The position numbers and the translations under genes are program-made. From contig NZ_QPHL01000015.1 of NCBI RefSeq assembly GCF_003335675.1, positions 1-64,000 of the forward strand: DNA of 64,000 bases, in the 5' to 3' direction. The notes beneath the pieces are model-generated. The model was not told the DNA's origin. It saw nothing but the letters and a program-made list of their open reading frames with translations, and did no database searches. Positions 46,041-54,528 of the stretch are shown here, in pieces (the stretch's first letter is position 1; every line of letters starts with the position of its first letter). This DNA comes from Winogradskyella sp. KYW1333 (lineage in GTDB: Bacteria; Bacteroidota; Bacteroidia; Flavobacteriales; Flavobacteriaceae).

Positions 46041-46598
46041 TTAAGGACTTATATTCTGAAATATCCTTACTTCAGTTGCGCCTAAACCATAAGTTTTATA
46101 ATCTGCGTCATAAAACTGTACATTATTGTAGCGCCTAAATAGTGTTTCTAATTCTTGTCGCAATACACCTTCACCAACTCCATGAATAAAAACTATCTTG
46201 GGTATTCTGTTTGTGATCGCATTTTCTAATCGCCTTCTAGCTGTATTAACTTGTAAATTCAACATGTCAAAATTAGTCATACCCTTAGTAGAATCCGTTA
46301 AATGATGTATATGCAGATCCACAACTATCTTTGGTGCATGTCTATGCTTTGGTTTTGCGGTAGCTTGATGTCTTCTCCTTATTACTTCTTTTTCTTTTTT
46401 GATAGTGTCAATATCGGTATTGATCACAGCTTGCTTTAACCTTTTATCGGTTGAAGTAACAATTAGTTCATGAGCTTCAAATTGTATTTCAAATCCATCC
46501 TCATCTTCGATAGTAACTACTAAACCTGAAATATTATTGACAACACCTTTTATGTTATCGTCAATCGTTTCAACACTATCACCTATACTAATCTTCAT
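46041..46598 (-). CDS. Smr domain protein
   Basis: A 185-residue protein with an N-terminal beta barrel-like region (MKISIGDSVETIDDNIKGVV) similar to DUF2027, a basic linker (KRRHQATAKPKHRHAP-like), and a C-terminal Smr domain: VVDLHIHHL, ARRRLENAI, and the nuclease-type IVFIHGVGEGVLRQEL. Smr domains can be endonucleases acting on DNA or RNA; the H-G-x-G-x-G-x-L-R loop is intact. The ATG at 46598 overlaps the upstream membrane gene by 11 bases. Longer in-frame starts have no family support. Confidence 0.85.
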   Translation of the reverse strand: MKISIGDSVETIDDNIKGVVNNISGLVVTIEDEDGFEIQFEAHELIVTSTDKRLKQAVINTDIDTIKKEKEVIRRRHQATAKPKHRHAPKIVVDLHIHHLTDSTKGMTNFDMLNLQVNTARRRLENAITNRIPKIVFIHGVGEGVLRQELETLFRRYNNVQFYDADYKTYGLGATEVRIFQNISP

Positions 46599-46800
46599 CT
46601 TCAGATTTAATAAAAGTTTCACCTTCTTGCTTATCAAATTTGCTTGGAATATTTCTTGAAGTTCTATATATCCCAAACATCAATAAAACGATACCTGCAA
46701 TTAACATATATGTATCTTGTTTCTCATCTGCTTGCGCATAAAGGGCTATGCCTCCACCTATAATTATTGCCAATAAATTAACTATTCTTGAAATGTTCAT
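46588..46800 (-). CDS. small two-helix membrane protein
   Basis: A 70-residue protein with two hydrophobic segments (about 5-23 and 31-46) and a charged tail ending KSEDED. Overlaps the Smr gene by 11 bases, so the two are translated together. Not assigned to a named family. A TATTTTTG box lies 22 bases upstream. Confidence 0.75.
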   Translation of the reverse strand: MNISRIVNLLAIIIGGGIALYAQADEKQDTYMLIAGIVLLMFGIYRTSRNIPSKFDKQEGETFIKSEDED

Positions 46801-46822
46801 CTTATTAGAGAATTAAGAGCTA

Positions 46823-46830
46823 CAAAAATA
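46823..46830 (-). promoter_or_regulatory. -7 box of the small membrane protein/Smr operon
   Basis: Minus-strand TATTTTTG, a perfect TAnnTTTG; a TTG lies 22 bases further upstream. Confidence 0.5.
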
Positions 46831-46892
46831 AGACAACGTACTTTTTATTAATCAATTCCCTAAAAGTATTTTTCATTTCTTAAATTAGCGTA

Positions 46893-47186
46893 ATGCTTTT
46901 TATGATAAAAGGAATAGACGAATACATGCTTCCCTGCATGTGGAAAAAAACATTTAACGTAGACTGCATGGGTTGTGGCATGCAACGGTCAATTGCCTTA
47001 ATTCTTGAAGGTAAATTTGTTGCTGCTTTATATATGTATCCAGCAATTTACACGTTGATTGCTATGTTTACCTTTTTACTAATCCATTTAAAATTTCATT
47101 TTAAAAACGGCCATAAAATATTACTCGGTCTTTTTATTTTAAATATTAGTATTATTGTAATAAGTTTTCTAATCAAAACATTTTAA
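46893..47186 (+). CDS. DUF2752 membrane protein
   Basis: A 97-residue protein with the DUF2752 signature: Pro-Cys near the start, then DCMGCGMQRSIALILEG, followed by two hydrophobic segments. The C-P/x-x-C-G-x-x-R-A/S pattern is conserved in the family, but the role is unknown. It is 22 bases upstream of the CCC-motif gene; these two are commonly paired in Flavobacteriaceae. A second ATG three codons on is also possible. Confidence 0.88.
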   Translation: MLFMIKGIDEYMLPCMWKKTFNVDCMGCGMQRSIALILEGKFVAALYMYPAIYTLIAMFTFLLIHLKFHFKNGHKILLGLFILNISIIVISFLIKTF

Positions 47187-47208
47187 CCTTAAAAATAAAT
47201 CAACTCTC

Positions 47209-47541
47209 ATGGAAAAACAAATGTTACCTAATGCAACACTAGCCCTAGTTATGGGTATTTTATCAATAGTAGGTTGTTGTTGTTACGGATTACCAGGAAT
47301 TATTTTCGGAATAGTAGCAATTATTATATCTACTAAATCTGAAAAATTGTATAAAGAAAATCCAGAAAATTATCTTGGCTACGGTAACGTTAAAGCTGGA
47401 AAAATAATGGGTATCATAGGTATAGTTTTAAGTATACTTTTGGTTTTGTTTTACGTATGGTTAGTAGTTACTTTTGGTTGGGAAGCCTTACAAGATCAAG
47501 AACTTATGCAAGAGAGAATGCAAGAAATGATGGGGCAATAA
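47209..47541 (+). CDS. CCC-motif membrane protein
   Basis: A 110-residue protein with three consecutive Cys in IVGCCCYGLPGIIFGIVA, two membrane regions (about 11-41 and 64-88) and a Met/Gln-rich tail (QERMQEMMGQ). This is a named flavobacterial family of unknown function related to DUF4190-type proteins. Ends in a good terminator. Confidence 0.88.
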   Translation: MEKQMLPNATLALVMGILSIVGCCCYGLPGIIFGIVAIIISTKSEKLYKENPENYLGYGNVKAGKIMGIIGIVLSILLVLFYVWLVVTFGWEALQDQELMQERMQEMMGQ

Positions 47542-47561
47542 GAATTTTAAATAACTAAAAA

Positions 47562-47587
47562 AAGCGACCAAATGGTCGCTTTTTTTT
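47562..47587. terminator. terminator between the CCC-motif gene and rocD
   Basis: AGCGACC / GGTCGCT with loop AAAT, then seven T; A-run on the other side makes it usable for rocD as well. Confidence 0.85.
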
Positions 47588-47603
47588 ATTCTTAAACGAA
47601 TTC

Positions 47604-48881
47604 TTATTCAAATTCTTTTAATGATTTTTTAATAATCGATACGCATTCCAGCAACTGATCTTCAGTCATTATTAATGGTGGTGCAAAACGTATCATATTA
47701 CCATGAGTAGGTTTTGCCAAAAGTCCATTGTCTCTTAACTTTAAGCATATATTCCAGGCTGTATCACTATCTTCATCATCATTAATTATAATTGCATTTA
47801 GCAATCCTTTACCACGTATTGAGCTGACAATATTACTACATTTAATATATTTATTCATTTCGGCTCTAAATAGATTTCCAAGGTAATCTGCATTTTCTGC
47901 TAAATTCTCTTCTTTTACAACTTCTAGAGCAGCTATAGCAACTGCAGCTGCAATAGGATTACCACCAAAAGTACTACCATGGTTTCCAGGTTGTATAACC
48001 TTCATAATATAATTATTAGCCATTACAGCAGAAACTGGGTATAAACCGCCACTTAACGCTTTTCCTAAAACAAGAATATCTGGTTTTACATCTGGCGTAC
48101 CTGAGCAATCTTTGTTTTTACAAGTACAATTGCCACAAGTAGCCAATAATCTACCGGTTCTCGCTATTCCAGTTTGTACCTCATCAGCAATAAAGAGTAC
48201 ATTATACTTTTCACATAAAGCCTTAGCTTCTTTTAAATAATTTTCGCTAGGTACATATACACCAGCCTCACCTTGAATTGGTTCAACCAAAAATCCTGCA
48301 ACATTTTCATTGGAACTTAGCACTTGCTCTAATTCCTTTAAATTATCATACTCAACTTTAATAAAACCATCTGTATATGGTCCAAAATGTTGACGTGCTA
48401 CAGGGTCATTTGAAAATGAAATTATAGTTGTAGTTCTACCATGGAAATTATTTTTGCAAACAATAATCTCAGCCTTATTTAAATCAATACCCTTTACCTC
48501 GTAAGCCCATTTTCTGCAAATCTTAATAGCTGTTTCTACAGCTTCTGCTCCTGAGTTCATTGGTAGCATTTTATCAAATTTAAAGTACTTTGTCGCGTAC
48601 TTTTCATAACGCCCAAGCATATCATTGTAAAACGCTCTTGAAGTTAATGTAAGGCGTTGCGCCTGCTCTGTCATTGCATTTACAATCTTTGGATGACAGT
48701 GCCCTTGGTTTAATGAAGAATATGCAGATAAAAAGTCGTAATACTTTTTTCCTTCCACATCCCAAACAAACACACCTTCTCCTTTATTAAGTACCACTGG
48801 TAACGGATGATAATTCTGGGCTCCATACTTGTTTTCTAGTGCCATCGCTTCCTGCGATGAAATGTGGTCTAAAACAGCCAT
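47604..48881 (-). CDS. rocD: ornithine--oxo-acid transaminase with Cys-rich loop
   Basis: A PLP class III aminotransferase that converts ornithine and 2-oxoglutarate to glutamate semialdehyde and glutamate. The 425-residue protein has YDFLSAYSSLNQGHCHPKI, NSGAEAVETAIKICRKW, FLVEPIQGEAGVYVP, FIADEVQTGIARTGR and the PLP lysine (about 274) in VLGKALSGGLYPVSAV. Between RTGR and the lysine, an insertion carries four Cys (249, 252, 254, 259) where classical enzymes have a short loop. The rest is ordinary. Monocistronic. Confidence 0.92.
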   Translation of the reverse strand: MAVLDHISSQEAMALENKYGAQNYHPLPVVLNKGEGVFVWDVEGKKYYDFLSAYSSLNQGHCHPKIVNAMTEQAQRLTLTSRAFYNDMLGRYEKYATKYFKFDKMLPMNSGAEAVETAIKICRKWAYEVKGIDLNKAEIIVCKNNFHGRTTTIISFSNDPVARQHFGPYTDGFIKVEYDNLKELEQVLSSNENVAGFLVEPIQGEAGVYVPSENYLKEAKALCEKYNVLFIADEVQTGIARTGRLLATCGNCTCKNKDCSGTPDVKPDILVLGKALSGGLYPVSAVMANNYIMKVIQPGNHGSTFGGNPIAAAVAIAALEVVKEENLAENADYLGNLFRAEMNKYIKCSNIVSSIRGKGLLNAIIINDDEDSDTAWNICLKLRDNGLLAKPTHGNMIRFAPPLIMTEDQLLECVSIIKKSLKEFE

Positions 48882-49126
48882 TTTAAATCGTTTTTAAATT
48901 AAAAAATAACCATTCCTTATCTACCTTTATTCTTTCGAAGAAGTTCCGAAAATTCAGCGTGGGAAAGAAATCATCCCTAGGAATGTGCAAATTAATAAAT
49001 ATTCCCGTTGATTTAAAATCCTATTCTAATATTTTGCCACTTACCTAAGGTACCTAAAGTTTTAATTGTTGTTTATTCTCATCATAATTGTAAAATTAGA
49101 AAAGAACCAAATTTATTTTCAAACCA

Positions 49127-49157
49127 TTTAAAGATCGTCTAAATGCACTTATATTTG
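49127..49157 (+). promoter_or_regulatory. promoter of the RlmD-like gene
   Basis: TTTA, 19 bases, TATATTTG; box ends 19 bases before the ATG at 49177. The remaining 295-bp gap back to rocD holds no gene. Confidence 0.65.
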
Positions 49158-49176
49158 CACTCATATTTTCCAATAT

Positions 49177-50628
49177 ATGCCAAGAAGAGAGCGCAACAAA
49201 TTTGTAAAACGTGGACAAATAATTGAAATTTCAATTGAGGATTACGCCTTTGGCGGAAAAGGGATTGGACGTATTCGTAACGAACATGGAGAATTTGTAG
49301 TATTCGTTCCTAATACTCTTCCTGGCCAATTAGTAAAGGCACAGATAAAAAAATCGAGTAAAAAATATGCAGAAGGTAAACTTCTTGAAATTTTAAAGTC
49401 GTCAGAAGACGAAATTGAAGTGTCTTACCAAGACATTCCTGGTGCACCATATATTCAATTACCCATTGAGAAACAACACCTTTATAAAAAACAAAGTACG
49501 TTAGAGCTTTTTAAACGTATTGGGAAGGTTTCAAATATTGAGGAAAAGCTAGATGAATTTGTAAATTCACCTAACACTTTTCATTATAGAAATAAAATGG
49601 AATATGGGTTTTCGGCTATTGGATACGATAGAGAATTGAAAACCGATGTAGATGAGTTTACTCTAGGGTTTAAAAGAAGAGGACTTTGGTGGTGCGGTGA
49701 AAACTTAAATAAAGATTCGGGACTCTTTGACCAACAAGTTGAAGACAATCTTAAAAACATAAGAGAGTACTGCCAGAAAAGTGGTTTACCATCATGGCAT
49801 GGTCCAAAAAAAGAAGGATTCTTTCGGTATTTTGTGATTAGAAAATCTTATAACACCAACAGACTTCTTTTTAACCTAGTTACAACATCCAATGGTTTAG
49901 ATCAATTTCATTTAGACAAATTCGCCAAATATTTAGTAGAAATTTTTGAAGAGAGAGTTGCCGGTTTATTGCATACCATAAATGATGAAATTGGTGATAG
50001 AACAATTGCGACTACAGGGTCAATTAATTTAGTATATGGAGATGATAAAATAGTTGAAGAACTTCTTGGTCTGAACTTTGAAATAAGTATGAAAAGCTTT
50101 TTTCAAACCAATCCAAAATGCGCGGAAAAATTATACTCTAAGGTAATTGACTATGCCCTAGAAAACAAAGCTTCCATAGATAACAATATTGTTTTGGATT
50201 TGTTCTGTGGTACTGGGACAATTGGGCAAATATTGGCAAGTAAAGCCCATAATGCTCAGATCGTTGGAGTAGACATTGTTGCATCAGCTATTGAAGATGC
50301 AAAAGAAAACGCAAAACGGAACAAAATTGATGGCCTAAAATTTTTTGCTGCAGATGTTGGTAAGTTTTTAACAGAGCATCCAGAATACTATAATAAAATA
50401 AGGACCATCATATTAGATCCTGCACGTGCCGGAATTGCTCCTAAGACCCTTAAAAAAATAATAAACCTCAACGCAGAACGTTTGGTTTATGTATCTTGCA
50501 ATCCAGCAACACAAGCTAGAGATACAGAGCAGTTAATGTTAGCAGGTTATAAAATTAAAAAGCTAAGCTTGGTGGATCAATTTCCTCACACAGCACACAT
50601 AGAAACAGTGGTACTGTTTGAAAAATAA
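49177..50628 (+). CDS. rlmD: RlmD/RlmCD-family 23S rRNA (uracil-C5)-methyltransferase without Fe-S cysteines
   Basis: A 483-residue SAM-dependent RNA methyltransferase. It has an N-terminal TRAM domain (GQIIEISIEDYAFGGKGIG...FVPNTLPGQ), the SAM site VLDLFCGTGTIGQILA, and a C-terminal motif with catalytic Cys in LVYVSCNPATQARD; LDPARAG replaces the usual LDPPRAG. The C-x-F-G-x-C-G-G-C cluster of RlmD is absent: the matching place (86-100) reads DIPGAPYIQLPIEKQ. So it belongs to a cluster-free branch and the exact target uridine is uncertain. Followed after 2 bases by the DUF6452 gene. Confidence 0.8.
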   Translation: MPRRERNKFVKRGQIIEISIEDYAFGGKGIGRIRNEHGEFVVFVPNTLPGQLVKAQIKKSSKKYAEGKLLEILKSSEDEIEVSYQDIPGAPYIQLPIEKQHLYKKQSTLELFKRIGKVSNIEEKLDEFVNSPNTFHYRNKMEYGFSAIGYDRELKTDVDEFTLGFKRRGLWWCGENLNKDSGLFDQQVEDNLKNIREYCQKSGLPSWHGPKKEGFFRYFVIRKSYNTNRLLFNLVTTSNGLDQFHLDKFAKYLVEIFEERVAGLLHTINDEIGDRTIATTGSINLVYGDDKIVEELLGLNFEISMKSFFQTNPKCAEKLYSKVIDYALENKASIDNNIVLDLFCGTGTIGQILASKAHNAQIVGVDIVASAIEDAKENAKRNKIDGLKFFAADVGKFLTEHPEYYNKIRTIILDPARAGIAPKTLKKIINLNAERLVYVSCNPATQARDTEQLMLAGYKIKKLSLVDQFPHTAHIETVVLFEK

Positions 50629-50630
50629 AT

Positions 50631-51170
50631 ATGAATAGAATAAAATTTTTAATACTTAGTATAGCCACTCTTCTGTTTGCATGTGAACGCGATGATATTT
50701 GTGCAGCAACAACTTCTACGACTCCGAGGTTAGTTGTTGAGTTTTACGATGTGGTTAATACGGATGACCTTAAAAGTGTGTCTAGACTTTCAGTTTATGG
50801 GGAAGGTTTAGTAACTGATCCTGATACCAGTTTAGATGAGACCTTAGTATTCAATACAAATACAAATGAAATAACATTACCCTTATTAATAGGTAATGAG
50901 AATGAACTCAATACGAGTAGGTTCATTTTAGAAAAAGATACCAATTTGAGATTGGATGAAAACGACACTACAAATTCAAATATGGATATTATAGAAATTT
51001 CATATACAACAGAATATGTCTATGTATCTAGGGCGTGTGGGTATAAGAGTCAATTTATTGGACTCTCTTTAAATGTAGAAGCCGATAGTGATTTATGGAT
51101 AAGTAATATTGAAATCGTTGAATCAACCGTACAAGATGAAGACACAGTTCATGTTCGCATCTACCATTAG
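50631..51170 (+). CDS. DUF6452 lipoprotein
   Basis: A 179-residue protein with lipoprotein signal (LLFAC, Cys at 18) and the family pattern CERDDIC...TTPRLVVEFYD, beta-rich body, and RACGYKSQFIGLSL. Function unknown. It overlaps the DUF6048 gene by 35 bases; the two families are regularly encoded together after an RlmD-like gene, suggesting a linked envelope role. Confidence 0.88.
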   Translation: MNRIKFLILSIATLLFACERDDICAATTSTTPRLVVEFYDVVNTDDLKSVSRLSVYGEGLVTDPDTSLDETLVFNTNTNEITLPLLIGNENELNTSRFILEKDTNLRLDENDTTNSNMDIIEISYTTEYVYVSRACGYKSQFIGLSLNVEADSDLWISNIEIVESTVQDEDTVHVRIYH

Positions 51171-51897
51171 ATGCGTTTTAGTTATGCTGTTGTTTTCATT
51201 AATTGCAACAGCCCAAAGCGAAGAAATAGAAACAGTTAAAGACACGCTTATTTATAAGCAAAAGTATGGCCTTCGTTTGGGTGCCGATATAAGTAAAATT
51301 GCCAGAACATTTGTTGATGATAATTATACAGGGTTAGAGCTAATGGGTGATTATCGTTTAACAAAACGCATATACCTAGCTGGGGAAATTGGAAATGAAG
51401 AGCGTACAATTGAGAACGAAGTTTTAAATAATACTACGAAAGGAAGTTATTTTAAAGGTGGTATCGATCTTAACTTCTATAGGAATTGGTTAGACATGGA
51501 GAACATGATTTATGCAGGTTTTAGAGCTGGGGCAAGTACGTTTAGTCAAACTTTGAATAGTTATGGTGTATATAATATAAATAATCAATACTGGAATGAA
51601 CAGGTTTCAATAAATGAAAGTGAAGAATTCAAGGGTCTCACTGCGACATGGCTAGAGATTCAAATCGGTATAAAAGCAGAAATGTTCAATAACTTCTATG
51701 CTGGTTTTAATGTACAGCTCAAAGGACTTATTACCGAAACAGAACCTAATAATTTTGAAAACCTATATATTCCAGGATTTAATCGCACGTACGATAGTGG
51801 AAGATTTGGCACTGGATTTAACTTTAACCTATCCTATTTAATTCCAATTTTCAAAAAAGACAAAATTGTTGTGCAAGAAAAAGAAGCTGACGAATAA
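51136..51897 (+). CDS. DUF6048 outer-membrane barrel protein
   Basis: From the ATG at 51136 the protein has 253 residues: signal peptide (ending LIATAQS), YGLRLGADISKIARTF, DYRLTKRIYLAGEIGNEERT, and beta strands ending LSYLIPIFKK. Matches the DUF6048 family of predicted barrels. The upstream TTG at 51109 would place a long hydrophilic segment before the signal peptide and is unlikely. Last intact gene of the rlmD-DUF6452-DUF6048 operon. Confidence 0.85.
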   Translation: MKTQFMFASTIRCVLVMLLFSLIATAQSEEIETVKDTLIYKQKYGLRLGADISKIARTFVDDNYTGLELMGDYRLTKRIYLAGEIGNEERTIENEVLNNTTKGSYFKGGIDLNFYRNWLDMENMIYAGFRAGASTFSQTLNSYGVYNINNQYWNEQVSINESEEFKGLTATWLEIQIGIKAEMFNNFYAGFNVQLKGLITETEPNNFENLYIPGFNRTYDSGRFGTGFNFNLSYLIPIFKKDKIVVQEKEADE

Positions 51898-51980
51898 AGT
51901 CGATTAATTATCTGAAAACACGTTAAGGATTTTAAGGCTGCTCATTTTTTTCTTTCTTTTCTTTATCAAACCTTCCCTTT

Positions 51981-52506
51981 ATGGATAAATAATCTATCAT
52001 AGAATTATTAGAAAGCAAATACTCTGAATTAATTACTTGGCTAAAAAATCATCCTGATGAAAAATGGACCGAAGGACCTGAAGGTAAGTGGTCAGCAGGT
52101 GAACAAGCACTGCACCTTTTACAGAGTATAAAACCATTAAACAATTCTTTAAGCTTACCTAAGTTTTTCTTAAAATATAGATTCGGAAAAGCGAATAGAC
52201 CTGTTAGAGTTGCGACGCCATAGTAAATCGTTACCATGAAAGACTTGAGGAATCAAAAGGCAAAACATTCAAAGGGTCTCAAAAAATGAAAAGACTCAAT
52301 TTGGAAGACAAACATTATATAATTAATAGGCTTCAAACTGAAAATAAAAAGCTATAGTACAAGACTAAAAAATAAGTTATAAAAACTTATATGATGTCAT
52401 TTTACCTCATCCACTTATGGGTAAAATACCTGTGCGAGAATTAATAATGTGGACAGCCTATCATGTTGAACATCATCTAAATACCTTAAAAAATAATTAT
52501 ATCTAA
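51981..52506 (+). pseudogene. broken DinB-family gene
   Basis: In the 612-bp gap before purC, a DinB-like protein can be read across several lesions. ATG at 51981 is followed by a stop at codon 4, then ELLESKYSELITWLKNHPDE, KWTEGPEGKWSAGEQALHLL, SLSLPKFFLKYRFGKANRP, a double stop near 52220, NRLQTENKKL, another stop and a frameshift, and finally HPLMGKIPVRELIMWTAYHV ending with TAA at 52504. The start and end are in different frames. The metal-binding His of the first and last helices remain. Multiple lesions rule out one sequencing error. Confidence 0.85.
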
Positions 52507-52509
52507 AAA

Positions 52510-53460
52510 TTACTTTTCTAGATATGCAAGGACGTTTGCCTCTATCCTACCTTGAATATCAGATATATCGCCTTTTTCAAAAGTATCACCAGTTATATTT
52601 TCGTAAAGTTCAATATATCTATCACTAACAGTTTCAATATATTCATCGGACATAAAAGGTACCAACTGTCCTTCTAATCCTTGAAATCCATTGGTAATTA
52701 ACCATTGACGCACAAATTCTTTAGATAATTGTTTCTGAGCTTCTCCTCTATCCTGTCGTTCCTTATAGCCCTCAGCATAGAAATAACGTGAAGAATCTGG
52801 AGTATGGATTTCATCAATCAATACAATTTTACCATCCTTGGTTTTACCAAATTCGTACTTAGTATCAACTAAAATTAAACCGCGCTCTGCCGCAATTTCG
52901 GTACCGCATTGAAATAATTTACGAGTGTAGTCTTCAAGAGTTAGGTAGTCTTCTTCAGACACAATACCACGTTTTAAAATATCCTCCCGTGATATATCTT
53001 CATCATGATCTCCTTTTTCTGCTTTTGTCGCTGGTGTAATAATTGGTTCAGGAAATTTGTCATTTTCCTTCATTCCTTCTGGCATTGTCACACCACAAAG
53101 CAATCGGTTACCTGCCTTATATTCTCTAGCTGCATGACCAGACATATAACCTCGTATTACCATTTCAACCTTAAAGGGAGTACAAAGGTGTCCTACTGCA
53201 ACATTAGGGTCTGGTGTAGCTAAAAGCCAATTTGGAACAAGATCTTCAGTTTCCTTCATCATCTTAGTGGCTATTTGATTTAGGATTTGACCCTTGTATG
53301 GAATACCTTTTGGCATTACTACATCAAAAGCTGATAATCTATCTGTAGCAATCATTACAAGTTGCTCATCATTGATATTATAAACTTCTCTAACCTTTCC
53401 CTTGTAGACACTTTTCTGATTAGGAAAATTAAAATTTGTATCTATTATGGTCTTACGCAT
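52510..53460 (-). CDS. purC: phosphoribosylaminoimidazole-succinocarboxamide synthase
   Basis: Joins CAIR and aspartate using ATP in purine synthesis. The 316-residue protein has the start [64 protein letters not shown] and [11 protein letters not shown] followed by [13 protein letters not shown]. The C-terminal extension to 316 residues is that of the longer Bacteroidota and yeast-type SAICAR synthase. It is 3 bases downstream of phoH. Confidence 0.96.
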   Translation of the reverse strand: MRKTIIDTNFNFPNQKSVYKGKVREVYNINDEQLVMIATDRLSAFDVVMPKGIPYKGQILNQIATKMMKETEDLVPNWLLATPDPNVAVGHLCTPFKVEMVIRGYMSGHAAREYKAGNRLLCGVTMPEGMKENDKFPEPIITPATKAEKGDHDEDISREDILKRGIVSEEDYLTLEDYTRKLFQCGTEIAAERGLILVDTKYEFGKTKDGKIVLIDEIHTPDSSRYFYAEGYKERQDRGEAQKQLSKEFVRQWLITNGFQGLEGQLVPFMSDEYIETVSDRYIELYENITGDTFEKGDISDIQGRIEANVLAYLEK

Positions 53461-53463
53461 TTC

Positions 53464-54417
53464 TTAGTCTCTATTTTCTATATTCTTATATGCAGCAATT
53501 ACCTTCTTCACTAACTTATGGCGAATAACATCCTTATCATCTAAATATATCATCCCAATACCTTCCACATTTTTTAATACAAGTAGTGCTTCTTTTAAAC
53601 CGGAAATGGTCCGTCTTGGTAAATCCACCTGACCAGGATCACCCGTTAATAAGAATTTTGCATTTTTACCCATACGAGTCAGGAACATCTTCATTTGAGC
53701 ATGGGTAGTGTTTTGTCCTTCATCTAAAATCACAAATGCATTATCTAATGTGCGTCCTCTCATAAAAGCCAATGGCGCAATTTGAATAACACCTTTCTCT
53801 ATATATGCGTCTAACTTTTCATGAGGAATCATGTCTCTTAATGCATCGTATAACGGTTGCATGTAAGGATCTAATTTTTCTTTTAAATCACCTGGTAAAA
53901 ATCCTAGGTTCTCACCAGCTTCAACTGCTGGTCTCGTTAGTATAATGCGTTTTACCTCTTTATTTTTTAATGCTTGAACGGCCAAGGCAACACCAGTATA
54001 GGTTTTACCCGTACCAGCTGGACCAATAGCAAAAACCATATCGTTTTTACGAATACTTTCAACTAATTTTCTCTGATTTACAGTTTGTGCCTTAATTAAT
54101 CTACCACCAACACCATGAACTATAACTTCTCCACTCTTAGCAGAAGTTGTATAATCATCACTACTTTGACTTGTTAAAATGCGCTCTATAACATTTTCAT
54201 CAAGCTTATTATACTTACCAAAATGCTTCATTAGCATCATCATCCTTCTGTCGAACTCCTCGAGCAGATCTTCATCGCCATACGCTTTAATTTTATTACC
54301 TCTAGCAACAATTTTTAATTTTGGGAAATACTTCTTTAAAAGTTCAATATTTGCATTTTGGGCACCAAAGAATTCTTTGGGAGTAATTTCTTCTAGTTCT
54401 AGTATAATTTCATTCAA
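53464..54417 (-). CDS. PhoH family ATPase
   Basis: A 317-residue P-loop protein with an N-terminal KH-like region (IELLKKYFPKLKIVARGNKI), Walker A AIGPAGTGKTYTGVALA, TRPAVEAGENLGFLPGDLKE, Walker B VILDEGQNTTHAQMKMFL and LTGDPGQVDL. PhoH proteins are ATPases or helicases linked to RNA processing. The start is TTG at 54417, which begins exactly at the usual N-terminus (N-E-x-I-x-E-L); the nearby ATG is out of frame. Cotranscribed with purC. Confidence 0.92.
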   Translation of the reverse strand: MNEIILELEEITPKEFFGAQNANIELLKKYFPKLKIVARGNKIKAYGDEDLLEEFDRRMMMLMKHFGKYNKLDENVIERILTSQSSDDYTTSAKSGEVIVHGVGGRLIKAQTVNQRKLVESIRKNDMVFAIGPAGTGKTYTGVALAVQALKNKEVKRIILTRPAVEAGENLGFLPGDLKEKLDPYMQPLYDALRDMIPHEKLDAYIEKGVIQIAPLAFMRGRTLDNAFVILDEGQNTTHAQMKMFLTRMGKNAKFLLTGDPGQVDLPRRTISGLKEALLVLKNVEGIGMIYLDDKDVIRHKLVKKVIAAYKNIENRD

Positions 54418-54457
54418 AAGCGTGAAGGATTTAGTATTTTAATCTGTTTTCTTTTAT

Positions 54458-54465
54458 TAGTTTTG
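54458..54465 (+). promoter_or_regulatory. -7 box of the SAM hydrolase-gld operon
   Basis: TAGTTTTG, a perfect TAnnTTTG, 63 bases before the ATG at 54529; no clear -33 element. Confidence 0.4.
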
Positions 54466-54528
54466 TAGTCACACAAATCTAGCAATTTTACTATCAGGTT
54501 TCTTAAAAAAATTATCAACAATTAATTC

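Noticed and set aside
46041..46676. Longer start of the Smr gene (46676)
   Set aside because: Would overlap the upstream membrane gene by almost 90 bases and add unrelated hydrophobic residues; the ATG at 46598 fits the family.
48882..49176. Possible small RNA or gene in the rocD/rlmD gap
   Set aside because: Only the RlmD-like promoter could be supported; no terminator-like hairpin or coding frame seen.
52049..52237. 62-codon minus-strand frame before purC
   Set aside because: Exact shadow of the first large fragment of the DinB pseudogene.
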